From assembly GCF_000012945.1 (NCBI RefSeq), contig NC_007511.1, forward strand, positions 868,001-932,000: a stretch of 64,000 bases of DNA, read 5' to 3'. The notes beneath the pieces were generated by a model that ran no database searches, was not told the origin of the DNA, and saw only the letters and a program-made list of their open reading frames with translations. This document shows, in pieces, positions 1-7,002 of this stretch (positions are counted from its first letter, which is position 1; each line of letters starts with the position of its first letter). The stretch comes from Burkholderia lata (lineage in GTDB: Bacteria; Pseudomonadota; Gammaproteobacteria; Burkholderiales; Burkholderiaceae). The position numbers and the translations under genes are program-made.

Positions 1-299
1 AGCGTCAGCACCTCGTGGAAGCGCCCGCCGTCGAACTGCTTGAGCACCGTCTCGATGCGGCTGAACGCGTCGCTCAGCACGGGCAGCAGCGCGCGCCCCT
101 CGTCGGTGAGCCCGAGGCCGCGCGGCAGCCGCGTGAACAGCGTGCAGCCGAGCCGCTCCTCGAGCGAGCGCACCTGCTGGCTGACCGCGGCCTGGGTCAC
201 GCTCAGCTCGAGGCCGGCGCGCGTGAAGTTCAGGTGACGCGCCGACGATTCGAACGCGCGCAGCGCATTGAGCGGAAGATGAGGACGGAGCTTAGTCAT
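1..299 (-). CDS. penR: PenR/AmpR-type LysR regulator (partial, cut by window edge)
   Basis: Only the first 99 codons are inside the window; the gene runs off the left edge. The translation starts MTKLRPHLPLNALRAFESSA and shows a LysR-type winged HTH at about residues 8-65, with the usual LNFTRAGLELSVTQAAVSQQ helix pair and a LFTRLPRGLGLTDEG wing. It is divergent from the class A beta-lactamase gene, the arrangement known for PenR (AmpR-like) in Burkholderia, where the protein controls penA in response to cell-wall fragments. ATG at 299 is the natural start; LTTR-like inverted repeats lie between it and penA. The effector domain is not visible, so function rests on the HTH and the neighbour. 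Confidence 0.9.
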   Translation of the reverse strand, partial: MTKLRPHLPLNALRAFESSARHLNFTRAGLELSVTQAAVSQQVRSLEERLGCTLFTRLPRGLGLTDEGRALLPVLSDAFSRIETVLKQFDGGRFHEVLT

Positions 300-346
300 A
301 AGAAATTCTTTTGTCAGCGCTCAATTATCGTTGCTTGTCAGGCAAC
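297..346. promoter_or_regulatory. Candidate PenR operator region
   Basis: Two inverted repeats lie in the penR-penA divergent spacer. At 331-345, TTGC and GCAA arms flank seven bases, which gives a T-N11-A LysR-type box. At 297-313, CATAAGAAATTCTTTTG is a 17-bp palindrome with one mismatched pair, overlapping the penR start codon. LysR regulators usually bind such boxes in the spacer and repress their own gene while controlling the divergent one. No binding data are available here. Confidence 0.5.
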
Positions 347-427
347 CGTAAAGTCCCGATAGTGCTGTCTCGCCGGCCGGGCGCGTTCAACACCATTTCG
401 CTCACATTCCACCACGAGACAACCGAC

Positions 428-1375
428 ATGACCTACTCATCGAAACGTCGAACCCTGTTGCTGGCCGCTGCGACGGCGCCGCTCGCGTTGACCGTCGCCG
501 CGTGCGCGTCGCGGCAGACTGCTGCACCGGACCCGTCGAGCGACGCCGCCGCCGCGGTGGCAGCGGCTACGGCGGCCTCGCGCGACGCGGAGACGTTCGA
601 TGCGCTCGCGGTGCTCGAACGCAGCGCGGGCGGCCGCCTCGGCGTGTGCGCGATCGACATCGCGAGCGGCCGGCGCGTGGAGCATCGCCAGAACGAGCGC
701 TTCCCGTTCTGCAGCACGTTCAAGGCGATGCTGAGCGCGGCGGTGCTGGCGCAGAGCGTCGATCGACCGGCGTTGCTGCAACAGCGCGTGACGTATACCA
801 AGGCCGACCTCGTCAACTATTCGCCGGTGTCGGGGAAGCATGTCGACGACGGCATGACGGTTGCCGCGCTGTGCGAGGCCGCGATCCAGTACAGCGACAA
901 CTCGGCCGCGAACCTGCTGATCAAGCTGCTCGGCGGCCCGTCGGCGGTGACGGCCTACGCGCGCTCGATCGGCGACGACACGTTCAGGCTCGATCGATGG
1001 GAGACCGAATTGAATGACGCGGTGCCGGGCGACCCGCGCGATACGACGACGCCGGCCGCGATGGCCGCGAGCCTGAACGCACTGATGCTCGGCGGTGCGC
1101 TGCCGGCCGCGCAGCGCGCGCAGCTCGTCGCGTGGATGCGCGGCAACAAGGTCGGCGACAAGCGGATTCGTGCCGGCGTGCCGGCCGGGTGGACGGTCGC
1201 CGACAAGACGGGCACCGGCGATTACGGGACGACCAACGACGCCGGTGTCGTGTGGTCGCCGTCGCGTGCGCCGATCGCGCTGATCGTGTACTACACGCAG
1301 GCGAGCGCCGATGCACGCGCGAAGGAAGACGTGATCGCGTCGGTCGCGCGCATCGTGGTCCAGGCATTGGGTTGA
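428..1375 (+). CDS. penA: Class A beta-lactamase, Tat/lipoprotein type (PenA/PenB family)
   Basis: This 315-residue serine beta-lactamase hydrolyses penicillins and some cephalosporins in the periplasm. The active-site motifs are all present: S96-T-F-K99 (Ser70 box), S156-D-N, E192-T-E-L-N (the Glu166/omega-loop box) and K260-T-G. The N-terminus MTYSSKRRTLLLAAATAPLA carries a twin-arginine-like pair, and VAAC26 forms a lipobox. Known Burkholderia PenA is a Tat-exported lipoprotein, so the mature enzyme is probably membrane-anchored. ATG 428 was chosen because it places this signal at the N-terminus; an in-frame start at 311 would overlap the operator region and bury the signal. Divergence from penR implies inducible expression. 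Confidence 0.95.
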   Translation: MTYSSKRRTLLLAAATAPLALTVAACASRQTAAPDPSSDAAAAVAAATAASRDAETFDALAVLERSAGGRLGVCAIDIASGRRVEHRQNERFPFCSTFKAMLSAAVLAQSVDRPALLQQRVTYTKADLVNYSPVSGKHVDDGMTVAALCEAAIQYSDNSAANLLIKLLGGPSAVTAYARSIGDDTFRLDRWETELNDAVPGDPRDTTTPAAMAASLNALMLGGALPAAQRAQLVAWMRGNKVGDKRIRAGVPAGWTVADKTGTGDYGTTNDAGVVWSPSRAPIALIVYYTQASADARAKEDVIASVARIVVQALG

Positions 1376-1855
1376 GGCGGGACGGCGCGGCGTGCGTGAG
1401 GCAACCCGCATGCAGGCCGTGCCGCAGCCGTGACCGGCGCGATCAAACGTTGTGCGATCAACGACTTAGGTCACGCATGCTCAGGATATCCACATGCTTG
1501 CCAACAAAAATTGTGGACAAGCTCGCGCGCGGCCGCATCCGGCGTGGTGCGGGCCGCCGTGCCGCGTTTGAGGCGGCGCGGACAAAGTCTTTCGGATCAA
1601 GCGCTTGGCCTCGGTATGCGCAGGCTATCCACATGCTTGCCAACACAATCTGTGGACAAGCCGGTTCGCACGCGCGGAACGCACCACGCCACATGCTGAA
1701 TGGGCGTGTGAGCGGCACTTTCCCGGCCGCGTGCCGCATTTGAAGCGGCGCGGACAAAGTCTTTCGGATCAAGCGCTTGGTCGCGGTATGCGCAGGCTAT
1801 CCACATGCTTGCCAACAAAATCTGTGGACAAGCCTGGCGGTCGCGGTAACGACGA
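1376..1855. other. Intergenic region holding three copies of a DnaA-box-like repeat
   Basis: No supportable gene lies in these 480 bases between two convergent genes. The space is mostly three copies of the repeat described at 1456-1832. Copies two and three also share their upstream 45 or so bases, so a 172-base segment appears to have been tandemly duplicated. Short open frames on both strands are translations of the repeat and look spurious. Confidence 0.7.
1456..1832. repeat. Dispersed repeat, copies 1-3 (DnaA-box-like inverted pair)
   Basis: Each copy has a GATCAA-N-CTTGG/CTTAG lead, then TATCCACA, then GCTTGCCAACA, then TGTGGACAA. The two octamers are in opposite orientation and resemble DnaA boxes (TTATCCACA). 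TATCCACA starts at 1487, 1626 and 1798; TGTGGACAA starts at 1512, 1651 and 1823. The arms TCCACA/TGTGGA can form a 6-bp stem with a 15-17 base loop. Copies 2 and 3 are 172 bases apart and share upstream sequence. The copies sit between the 3' ends of convergent genes. Confidence 0.85.
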
Positions 1856-2056
1856 TCAGGGCTGCCGATCGTCGACGGTCGGCCAGCGCGCGAACGCGAA
1901 CACCCACAACATGATGAAGTTCAGGACCGGGACGAACATCGTCAGGATCCACCAGCCCGAATGCCCGGTGCGCCGGACGATGCGGACGTACGGATAGATG
2001 ACGACGGCGACCAGCACGATTGAGACGACCAGCTGCCACGCAGTGAAGTGTTCCAT
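1856..2056 (-). CDS. Small two-helix membrane protein, hypothetical
   Basis: A 66-residue protein starting MEHFTAWQLVVSIVLVAVVI. Two hydrophobic helices (about 7-25 and 35-55) are separated by a short basic loop YVRIVRRTGHSGWW, suggesting an inner-membrane protein with both ends on the same side. GAGGA stands 7 bases before the ATG. The pattern of a basic loop followed by GWW and a second helix is common in small DUF membrane proteins of Proteobacteria; I cannot name the family with certainty. It is the only gene on its strand here and is bracketed by repeat copies. Confidence 0.7.
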   Translation of the reverse strand: MEHFTAWQLVVSIVLVAVVIYPYVRIVRRTGHSGWWILTMFVPVLNFIMLWVFAFARWPTVDDRQP

Positions 2057-2628
2057 GGTCTTCCTCGGAGTGAGGTGTCGTGGTGCGGCGCCGGCGGAAC
2101 GGCCGGGCCGTTGAGCCGTCACGCGAAGCCGGCGATGCGCGCCTGCGTGCGGCTCGCGTGATCTTGACGCGTGGCAGGCGCGAGCGTCAAGGCGGCGGTG
2201 ATGCGCTGCTGTTGCGCGGGATCGTCCGCCGGCGCGCACGCTCGGGCAGCACGTTGCCGCAACCGTGACGCCGCGCATGAACCGTAGCCCGATCAACGAG
2301 TTAGCGCAGGCTTGCGCAGGATATCCACAAGCTTGCCAACAAAATCTGTGGGTAAGTGGCGCTGCGCATGGCGGGCACGTTTGAACCGGCTGCGGCGCGC
2401 ATCGTCGTGGCGTCGTGATGCGAAGTGCGGCGATGCGGTGCAGGTGCTGGCCATCACCGGGGCCTCGTCTGCATCACGCGTGCCAAAGTCCATCGGATCA
2501 AGGGCTTAGCGTTGCGGTGCGCAGGATATCCACAAGCTTGCCAACATTTTCTGTGGAGAAGTCGGGGTGCGCGAGCGCAGCGCAACCCACCCGCGAATGC
2601 CACGCGTTGCCCCGATTCACGCACGCCC
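2057..2628. other. Intergenic region with two further repeat copies
   Basis: These 572 bases contain no convincing gene. Repeat copies 4 and 5 occupy about 2291-2355 and 2485-2560. Coding-like frames on both strands lack ribosome-binding sites and recognisable domains. The remaining sequence is GC-rich with no clear promoter or terminator. Confidence 0.6.
2291..2560. repeat. Dispersed repeat, copies 4 and 5
   Basis: Copy 4 (2291-2355) has TATCCACA at 2322-2329 and TGTGGGTAA at 2347-2355. Copy 5 (2485-2560) has TATCCACA at 2527-2534 and TGTGGAGAA at 2552-2560. Both keep the GCTTGCCAACA core and the GATCAA lead seen in copies 1-3. The second box varies more than the first. They lie in a tandem minus-strand spacer, downstream of the ABM gene. 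Confidence 0.85.
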
Positions 2629-2997
2629 TCACGCCGTGCAGATACCGGCCACGCCGACCTTCTGGAACAGGTGCGGGCTCGCGACGGCGGACGACGGATA
2701 GGCCGACAGCTTGGCGACGAACTCCGGATGCGTGAAGGCCGCGCGAAACGCGTCGGTCGATTCCCAGATCGCGTAGTTCAGGTAAGTCGGACTGTCGCCT
2801 AGCGCGCGATGCAACTGGGTCGAGATGAATCCCGGCTGCCGCTTCATGAATTCGGCGTCGTCCTTCCACACGGCGAGAAAGTCCGCTTCGTCGGCGGCGG
2901 CCAACGTGAACACGTTGACGAGGACGACCGGCTCCGCGTCGATGGCGATCTGTTGCTGGATCGGAAAGGCCGGATCCATCGGCTTGAAATGAGGCAT
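2629..2997 (-). CDS. Antibiotic biosynthesis monooxygenase (ABM) domain protein
   Basis: A 122-residue single-domain protein. The ferredoxin-like ABM fold is suggested by VVLVNVFTLAAADEADFLAVWKDDAEFMKRQPGFISTQLHRAL followed by YLNYAIWESTDAFRAAFTHPEF, the typical strand-helix-strand pattern with the conserved W-E-S. Such proteins include quinol monooxygenases and haem-degrading enzymes, but most are uncharacterised. The start MPHFKPMDP has AAGGAG 6 bases upstream. It lies 40 bases downstream of a MarR gene on the same strand and is probably co-transcribed, suggesting stress- or quinone-related control (inference). Confidence 0.8.
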   Translation of the reverse strand: MPHFKPMDPAFPIQQQIAIDAEPVVLVNVFTLAAADEADFLAVWKDDAEFMKRQPGFISTQLHRALGDSPTYLNYAIWESTDAFRAAFTHPEFVAKLSAYPSSAVASPHLFQKVGVAGICTA

Positions 2998-3037
2998 GGG
3001 AACTCCTTCGGGTAAGGGGGAGGGGGCGATTGCGCGC

Positions 3038-3484
3038 TCACGCCGGTGCATCGGCACCATGCGCGCGGGACATCGCCGACAGCACGCGGATCGCCGCATC
3101 CAGGTCAGTCGAACTGAAGTCGCCGGCGATGTCGCGGACATGCTGTTGCCACTGTTCGACCACGGCCTGGTAGGCCGCCTCGCCGCGAGGCGTCAGCGCG
3201 TACAGGGGCGAGCGCTTGTGCGCCGGGTTGGGCAGCGACTGCACCAGCCCTTCGTCGGTCAGCACGTTGACCTGTTTCAGCACGGCCTGCCGCGTGATGC
3301 CCATCGCGTCGGCGATCTGCGGAATGTTCGGGGCGTCCGGCGCCAGCGAGATGGCGCCCAGCACCTGCCAGCGCGCACTGGTCAGGCCGTGCGGCCCCGC
3401 AAAGGTGTTGCCCCATTCGATCAGCAGGCCGTTCAAGCGGAATACGGACAGCGCGACGGCGGTTAACTTCGCGGATTTCGTCAT
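3038..3484 (-). CDS. MarR-family transcriptional regulator
   Basis: A 148-residue winged-helix regulator. Residues about 38-110 hold the MarR HTH and wing (ARWQVLGAISLAPDAPNIPQIADAMGITRQAVLKQVNVLTDEGLV, then the RSPLYALTPRGEAAY wing). MarR proteins are dimers that usually repress their own promoter and release DNA on binding phenolic or quinone-like ligands. ATG 3484 is preferred over earlier in-frame ATGs (3523, 3541) because a good promoter at 3513-3541 would start transcription near 3506. The ABM gene follows 40 bases downstream and is the likely co-regulated target. Confidence 0.9.
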   Translation of the reverse strand: MTKSAKLTAVALSVFRLNGLLIEWGNTFAGPHGLTSARWQVLGAISLAPDAPNIPQIADAMGITRQAVLKQVNVLTDEGLVQSLPNPAHKRSPLYALTPRGEAAYQAVVEQWQQHVRDIAGDFSSTDLDAAIRVLSAMSRAHGADAPA

Positions 3485-3503
3485 GTTCGATATACGGAAT
3501 GAA

Positions 3504-3541
3504 TTGACAACTACTTTACGCATTGGACAACTGGTTGTCAA
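3504..3541 (-). promoter_or_regulatory. MarR promoter with overlapping palindromic operator
   Basis: On the minus strand, TTGACA (3541-3536), a 17-base spacer and TAAAGT (3518-3513) form a near-consensus sigma-70 promoter firing toward the MarR gene. TTGACAAC and GTTGTCAA are perfect inverted arms at 3504-3511 and 3534-3541, and a second ACAAC/GTTGT pair lies inside. The arms cover the -35 and the region just after the -10, an ideal position for autorepression by MarR. Binding itself is inferred. Confidence 0.7.
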
Positions 3542-3660
3542 TTAGACGAATGGACATCCCTGAACGAAAGCGGGCCGGTAAACTGGCGACGCGATCCGGC
3601 ACCGGTAACATTTGCCGCGCCGGATGGCGGGCCGACAATAAAGAACCGGGAGAGAAATTA

Positions 3661-4167
3661 GTGAGAACGATCTGGAAAGCGATCGCCGTACCGTTGATCG
3701 CGGCGGCGTGCGGCACGAGCGCGCATGCCTGTCAGCCTGCGTACCATCACACCGAGTATTTCGGCCGGAGCACCTACCTGAGCGACGAACTTCGCGACAA
3801 GGTGCTCGACGATATCCGTGCCCATCACTACACCGTCATCGAACCGCAAATCGGCTTGCTGTTCTACCCGATCGTCAGGAAGGGCAACGCGATCTACCTC
3901 GGGCACCAGCCGATTGCGACGGAGAAGGACTCGTTCTGGTATCTGGGGCACGGCTATTACCAGTTGAACGGCCAGCTCTATTACATGGGCGAACAAGTCG
4001 GTGCGTATCCGAGCGGCGGCACCGTCGTCGTTCATGTCGAGGATCGCACGCGCCCCAGGCCGGACGACTATCCGAAGGGGCGTCTGTATTGCCGCGTCGA
4101 GCAGCACGCCAGCATTCTCGAAACCTCGACCGGCCTGCGGATCGAGCGGATCGTCGACGACAACTGA
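3661..4167 (+). CDS. Secreted protein with aromatic DKNYY-like repeats, hypothetical
   Basis: A 168-residue protein that starts at GTG 3661 with GGGAGAG about 7 bases upstream. The first 24 residues (VRTIWKAIAVPLIAAACGTS then AHAC) look like a signal peptide. The mature part repeats phrases such as GLLFYPIVRKGNAIYLG and FWYLGHGYYQLNGQLYYMGEQV, in which a Tyr-rich beta unit precedes a short charged turn. This resembles DKNYY-type repeat proteins of unknown function. It is transcribed away from the MarR gene, with the operator region about 120 bases upstream, so it may share that control. Function unknown. Confidence 0.65.
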   Translation: MRTIWKAIAVPLIAAACGTSAHACQPAYHHTEYFGRSTYLSDELRDKVLDDIRAHHYTVIEPQIGLLFYPIVRKGNAIYLGHQPIATEKDSFWYLGHGYYQLNGQLYYMGEQVGAYPSGGTVVVHVEDRTRPRPDDYPKGRLYCRVEQHASILETSTGLRIERIVDDN

Positions 4168-4226
4168 ACCGCGTGCGTAGCCGATCCGGGCTGGCGCATT
4201 TGCCGCGCACGACTGGCAAACCCTTT

Positions 4227-4293
4227 CCGATCAATGGCTTGGTGCCGTTAACGGCAGGTTGTCCACAAGCTTGCCAACACAATCTGTGGAAAA
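4227..4293. repeat. Dispersed repeat, copy 6
   Basis: This copy, between the convergent secreted-protein and kinase genes, carries TTGTCCACA at 4259-4267, the GCTTGCCAACA core and TGTGGAAAA at 4285-4293. The lead is CCGATCAATGGCTTGG. It is the most isolated copy, about 1.7 kb from copy 5, which shows the element is dispersed and not just a local tandem array. Confidence 0.85.
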
Positions 4294-4316
4294 CCGCGCG
4301 TCGTGCGTCGCGCGCG

Positions 4317-5702
4317 TCAGGCCGGCAGCGGAAAGCGCACCGTGACGGTCAGCCCGCGTCCGCCGGGCGTGGTGCCGAGCGCGACCGTCGCGCGATGCTG
4401 TTCGGCGATCCGCTTGACGATCGACAGCCCGAGCCCGCTGCCCGACGACGTGACGGCCTGCGCGCCTTCGCCGCGATAGAAGCGTTCCCACACGTCGGTG
4501 CGCTCGGCTTCAGGGATCCCGGGGCCGTCGTCGGCGACTTCGAGCACGGGCGTCGTGCCGTCGATGCGTGCGGACACATCGACACGCGCGCCGTCGCCCG
4601 CATAGCGGATCGCGTTGTCGACGAGGTTGTTCAGCAGCACGCGCAACGTGTCCGCATTGCCCGACGTCATCACGGGCGTCGACACGATCGCGCCGAGATC
4701 GATCCGGTGCGCGTCGGCGACGCGCGTGCGATCCGACACCACCGACCGGCACAGCGCGGTGAGATCGACGGGCGCCGACGCGGACGCGGCCGCCTGCGCA
4801 TCGGGCTCGAGGCGCGCGAGCGTCAGCAACTGCTCGGCGAGGTGGCCGAGGCGCGTCGTGCCTGCATGGATCTGCGCGAGGATGTGCTCGCGTTCCTCGG
4901 CGGTCGACGCGCGCCGCAGCAACTGCGACTGGATCGACAGCCCCATGATCGGCGTGCGCAATTCGTGCGCGGCATCGGCGATGAAGTGCCGCTGCAGCGT
5001 GAACGAGCGGTCGAGGCGCGCGAGCAAGTCGTTGATCGCTTCGGCGAGCGGACGGACTTCGTTCGGCATCGAGCCGACGTCGACCGGTTCCAGATTGTTC
5101 GCATTCCTGCGCTTGAGGCCGGATGCAATCGAGCGCAGCGGCCGCAGCCCCGCGCCGATGCCGAACCACAGGCCGATTGCGAGCAGCGGCAGCATCGAAA
5201 ACACCGGCCACAGCAGGTGCACTGCGATGCCCGCGATCGCTTCCCATCGGGCATGGCGGGCCTGCGCGAGCCGGATCGTCGTGCCGCCGCGCTCGGTGAC
5301 ATAGGTGCGCCACGGCTGGCCGTCGACGTCGACGCTCGCGATGCCTTTCTGCTCGGGCGGCGGCAGATTCGAATCGCGGTCGGTCGAATACACGAGCGTG
5401 CCGTTGCGCCAGACTTGCAGCAGCACCGCGTCGGGGTCGCTCGCCTCGAAGCCGTGCTTGCCGTTGGCGTGGTTGCTGAACGACAGCTCGCCGTTCGGGC
5501 CGACGACGATCTGCTTCGACATGCTGCGCATCTGGTCGTCGAGCAGGTCGTCCAGCTCGCGCAGCGCGCCCCAGTAGGTGCCCGCACTCGCGACGAGGCC
5601 GATCACGCACGCGGCCGGCATCAGCCACGTCAGCAGGCGCCGCCGCAGCGACGCGTTGCGCCAGCGCGCGATCGCCTGTTGCATGCGTGTCATGCGCGTC
5701 AT
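4317..5702 (-). CDS. qseC: QseC-type sensor histidine kinase
   Basis: A 461-residue inner-membrane kinase. It has a first helix at about 24-45, a periplasmic sensor of about 110 residues, a second helix at about 157-182, a HAMP-like linker, the H-box FIADAAHELRTPIM with H246, the N-box LLNNLVDNAIRYAGDGA, and the glycine boxes VADDGPGIP and GSGLGLSIVKRI. It would phosphorylate the response regulator upstream. ATG 5702 overlaps the regulator stop by four bases (ATGA), showing translational coupling. QseC identity rests on the regulator type and on the neighbouring ygiW-like gene, a qseBC partner in Escherichia coli. A PmrB- or TctE-like function is the alternative. Confidence 0.8.
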   Translation of the reverse strand: MTRMTRMQQAIARWRNASLRRRLLTWLMPAACVIGLVASAGTYWGALRELDDLLDDQMRSMSKQIVVGPNGELSFSNHANGKHGFEASDPDAVLLQVWRNGTLVYSTDRDSNLPPPEQKGIASVDVDGQPWRTYVTERGGTTIRLAQARHARWEAIAGIAVHLLWPVFSMLPLLAIGLWFGIGAGLRPLRSIASGLKRRNANNLEPVDVGSMPNEVRPLAEAINDLLARLDRSFTLQRHFIADAAHELRTPIMGLSIQSQLLRRASTAEEREHILAQIHAGTTRLGHLAEQLLTLARLEPDAQAAASASAPVDLTALCRSVVSDRTRVADAHRIDLGAIVSTPVMTSGNADTLRVLLNNLVDNAIRYAGDGARVDVSARIDGTTPVLEVADDGPGIPEAERTDVWERFYRGEGAQAVTSSGSGLGLSIVKRIAEQHRATVALGTTPGGRGLTVTVRFPLPA

Positions 5703-6361
5703 GCGCCGTCACCGATCCGGTAGCCGACACCGCGCACCGTGCGGATCATGTCGTGGCCGAGTTTCTTGCGCAGATTGTGGATATGCACCTGCACGGCGTT
5801 GCTCTCGATTTCCTCGCCCCAGCTGTATAGCCGCTCCTCGAACTGCTCGCGCGAAATCACCGCGCCCGGATCGCGCATCAGCTCGTGCAGCAGCACGAAC
5901 TCCTTCGGCGACAGCGGCACTTCGTCGTCGTTGAGCCAGACGAGGTGCTTGACCGGGTCGAGCCGCAGCGGGCCGATCACGAGCGTCGTCTGCGCGCGGC
6001 CCGCATGGCGGCGGTTCACGGCGCGGATGCGGGCGAGCAGCTCGTCGAGCTCGAACGGCTTGACGAGATAGTCGTCCGCGCCGCTGTCGAGGCCCGCGAT
6101 GCGGTCGGGCACGCCGTCGCGCGCGGTGATGATGATCGCGGGGAGGTTCTCGTCGCGGCGGCGCAGCGCGGCGAGCACCGACAGGCCGTCGCGGTTCGGC
6201 AGCCCGAGATCGAGCAGCAGCAGGCCGTAGCCGGTCGCGCGCAGCGCGAGGGACGCGGCGTCGCCGTCCTTCACCCAGTCGACCGCGAAGCCTTCCTGTT
6301 TGAGGCCCTGTTCGAGCCCGCTGCCGATCAGCGGATCGTCCTCGACGAGCAATACGCGCAT
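5699..6361 (-). CDS. qseB: QseB-type OmpR-family response regulator
   Basis: A 220-residue regulator with a receiver domain (phospho-acceptor D51, acidic pair E7/D8/D9, K at the KPFELDEL strand) and an OmpR winged helix (LSPKEFVLLHELMRDPGAVISR, then ESNAVQVHIHNLRKKLG and IRTVRGVGYRIG). ATG 6361 is chosen; an in-frame TTG at 6379 is less likely. The wording of the C-terminal half matches the QseB/PmrA/TctD subgroup. It precedes the kinase gene in one operon and is divergent from the ygiW-like gene, a likely regulatory target. Confidence 0.85.
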   Translation of the reverse strand: MRVLLVEDDPLIGSGLEQGLKQEGFAVDWVKDGDAASLALRATGYGLLLLDLGLPNRDGLSVLAALRRRDENLPAIIITARDGVPDRIAGLDSGADDYLVKPFELDELLARIRAVNRRHAGRAQTTLVIGPLRLDPVKHLVWLNDDEVPLSPKEFVLLHELMRDPGAVISREQFEERLYSWGEEIESNAVQVHIHNLRKKLGHDMIRTVRGVGYRIGDGA

Positions 6362-6593
6362 GAATTGGTGTCTCTTCAACGGGGCGCCGTGGCACCCGGG
6401 GTTCCCATGATAAGCGCCCGTGTCTTAGGCGGACCTTAAATGCGGGCGGCGCGCGGCGGGCTTGCGCAGGCGTCCGATGCGGCACCGCGTCGCTCCCGAG
6501 CGGCCTTCAGGTTTGCTTAATCTTACGGTCCGTAATCTGGCGCCGTCGCGTCCAACGGGGCGCGGCGTCACATCGAAGAAGAGGACCACGATC

Positions 6594-6947
6594 ATGAAAC
6601 ACCTGGCCAGAATCCTGACGGTTGCACTCGCCACGCTGCCCGCCGCCGTCTACGCGCAATACACGGGGCCGTCCACGCTGACCACGACGACAGTGAAGGA
6701 ACTGCTCGCGAACGGCAAGGACGACCAGCATGTGCAGTTGCAGGGCCGCATCGTCAAGCATGTCGGCGGCGAGGATTACGAATTCGCCGATGCGACCGGC
6801 ACGATCCGCGTCGAGATCGACCACAAGCTGTGGACGGCCGGCCAGCCCGTCAGCGACAAGAGTGAAGTGAAAGTGACCGGCGAATTCGAGCGCAAATGGT
6901 CGGGCAGCGTGAAGGTCGACGCCGATCACGTGGAAGTGCTGCGCTGA
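6594..6947 (+). CDS. ygiW: YgiW/BOF-family periplasmic OB-fold protein
   Basis: A 117-residue protein with a cleavable signal peptide (MKHLARILTVALATLPAAVY, cut near AQYTG) and a bacterial OB-fold domain: TTTTVKELLANGKDDQHVQLQGRIV, then YEFADATGTIRVEID and VKVTGEFERKWSGSVKVDADHVEVL. The family (DUF388/BOF) includes Escherichia coli YgiW (VisP), which is encoded next to qseBC and linked to stress tolerance. Here it is divergent from the qseBC-like operon across 232 bases. GAAGAGG precedes the ATG. Confidence 0.85.
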   Translation: MKHLARILTVALATLPAAVYAQYTGPSTLTTTTVKELLANGKDDQHVQLQGRIVKHVGGEDYEFADATGTIRVEIDHKLWTAGQPVSDKSEVKVTGEFERKWSGSVKVDADHVEVLR

Positions 6948-7002
6948 CCGGTGCGCGCGGGGCCGGTGATACCATGGACGACCGGTTCCCGTTCCCACCA
7001 AG

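Noticed and set aside
437..1411. Long minus-strand frame opposite penA
   Set aside because: Arg-rich composition and complete overlap with a gene whose active-site motifs are clear; a GC-rich shadow.
1458..1818. Two minus-strand reading frames with nearly the same peptide sequence
   Set aside because: They are translations of the duplicated DnaA-box-like repeat, without ribosome-binding sites or domains.
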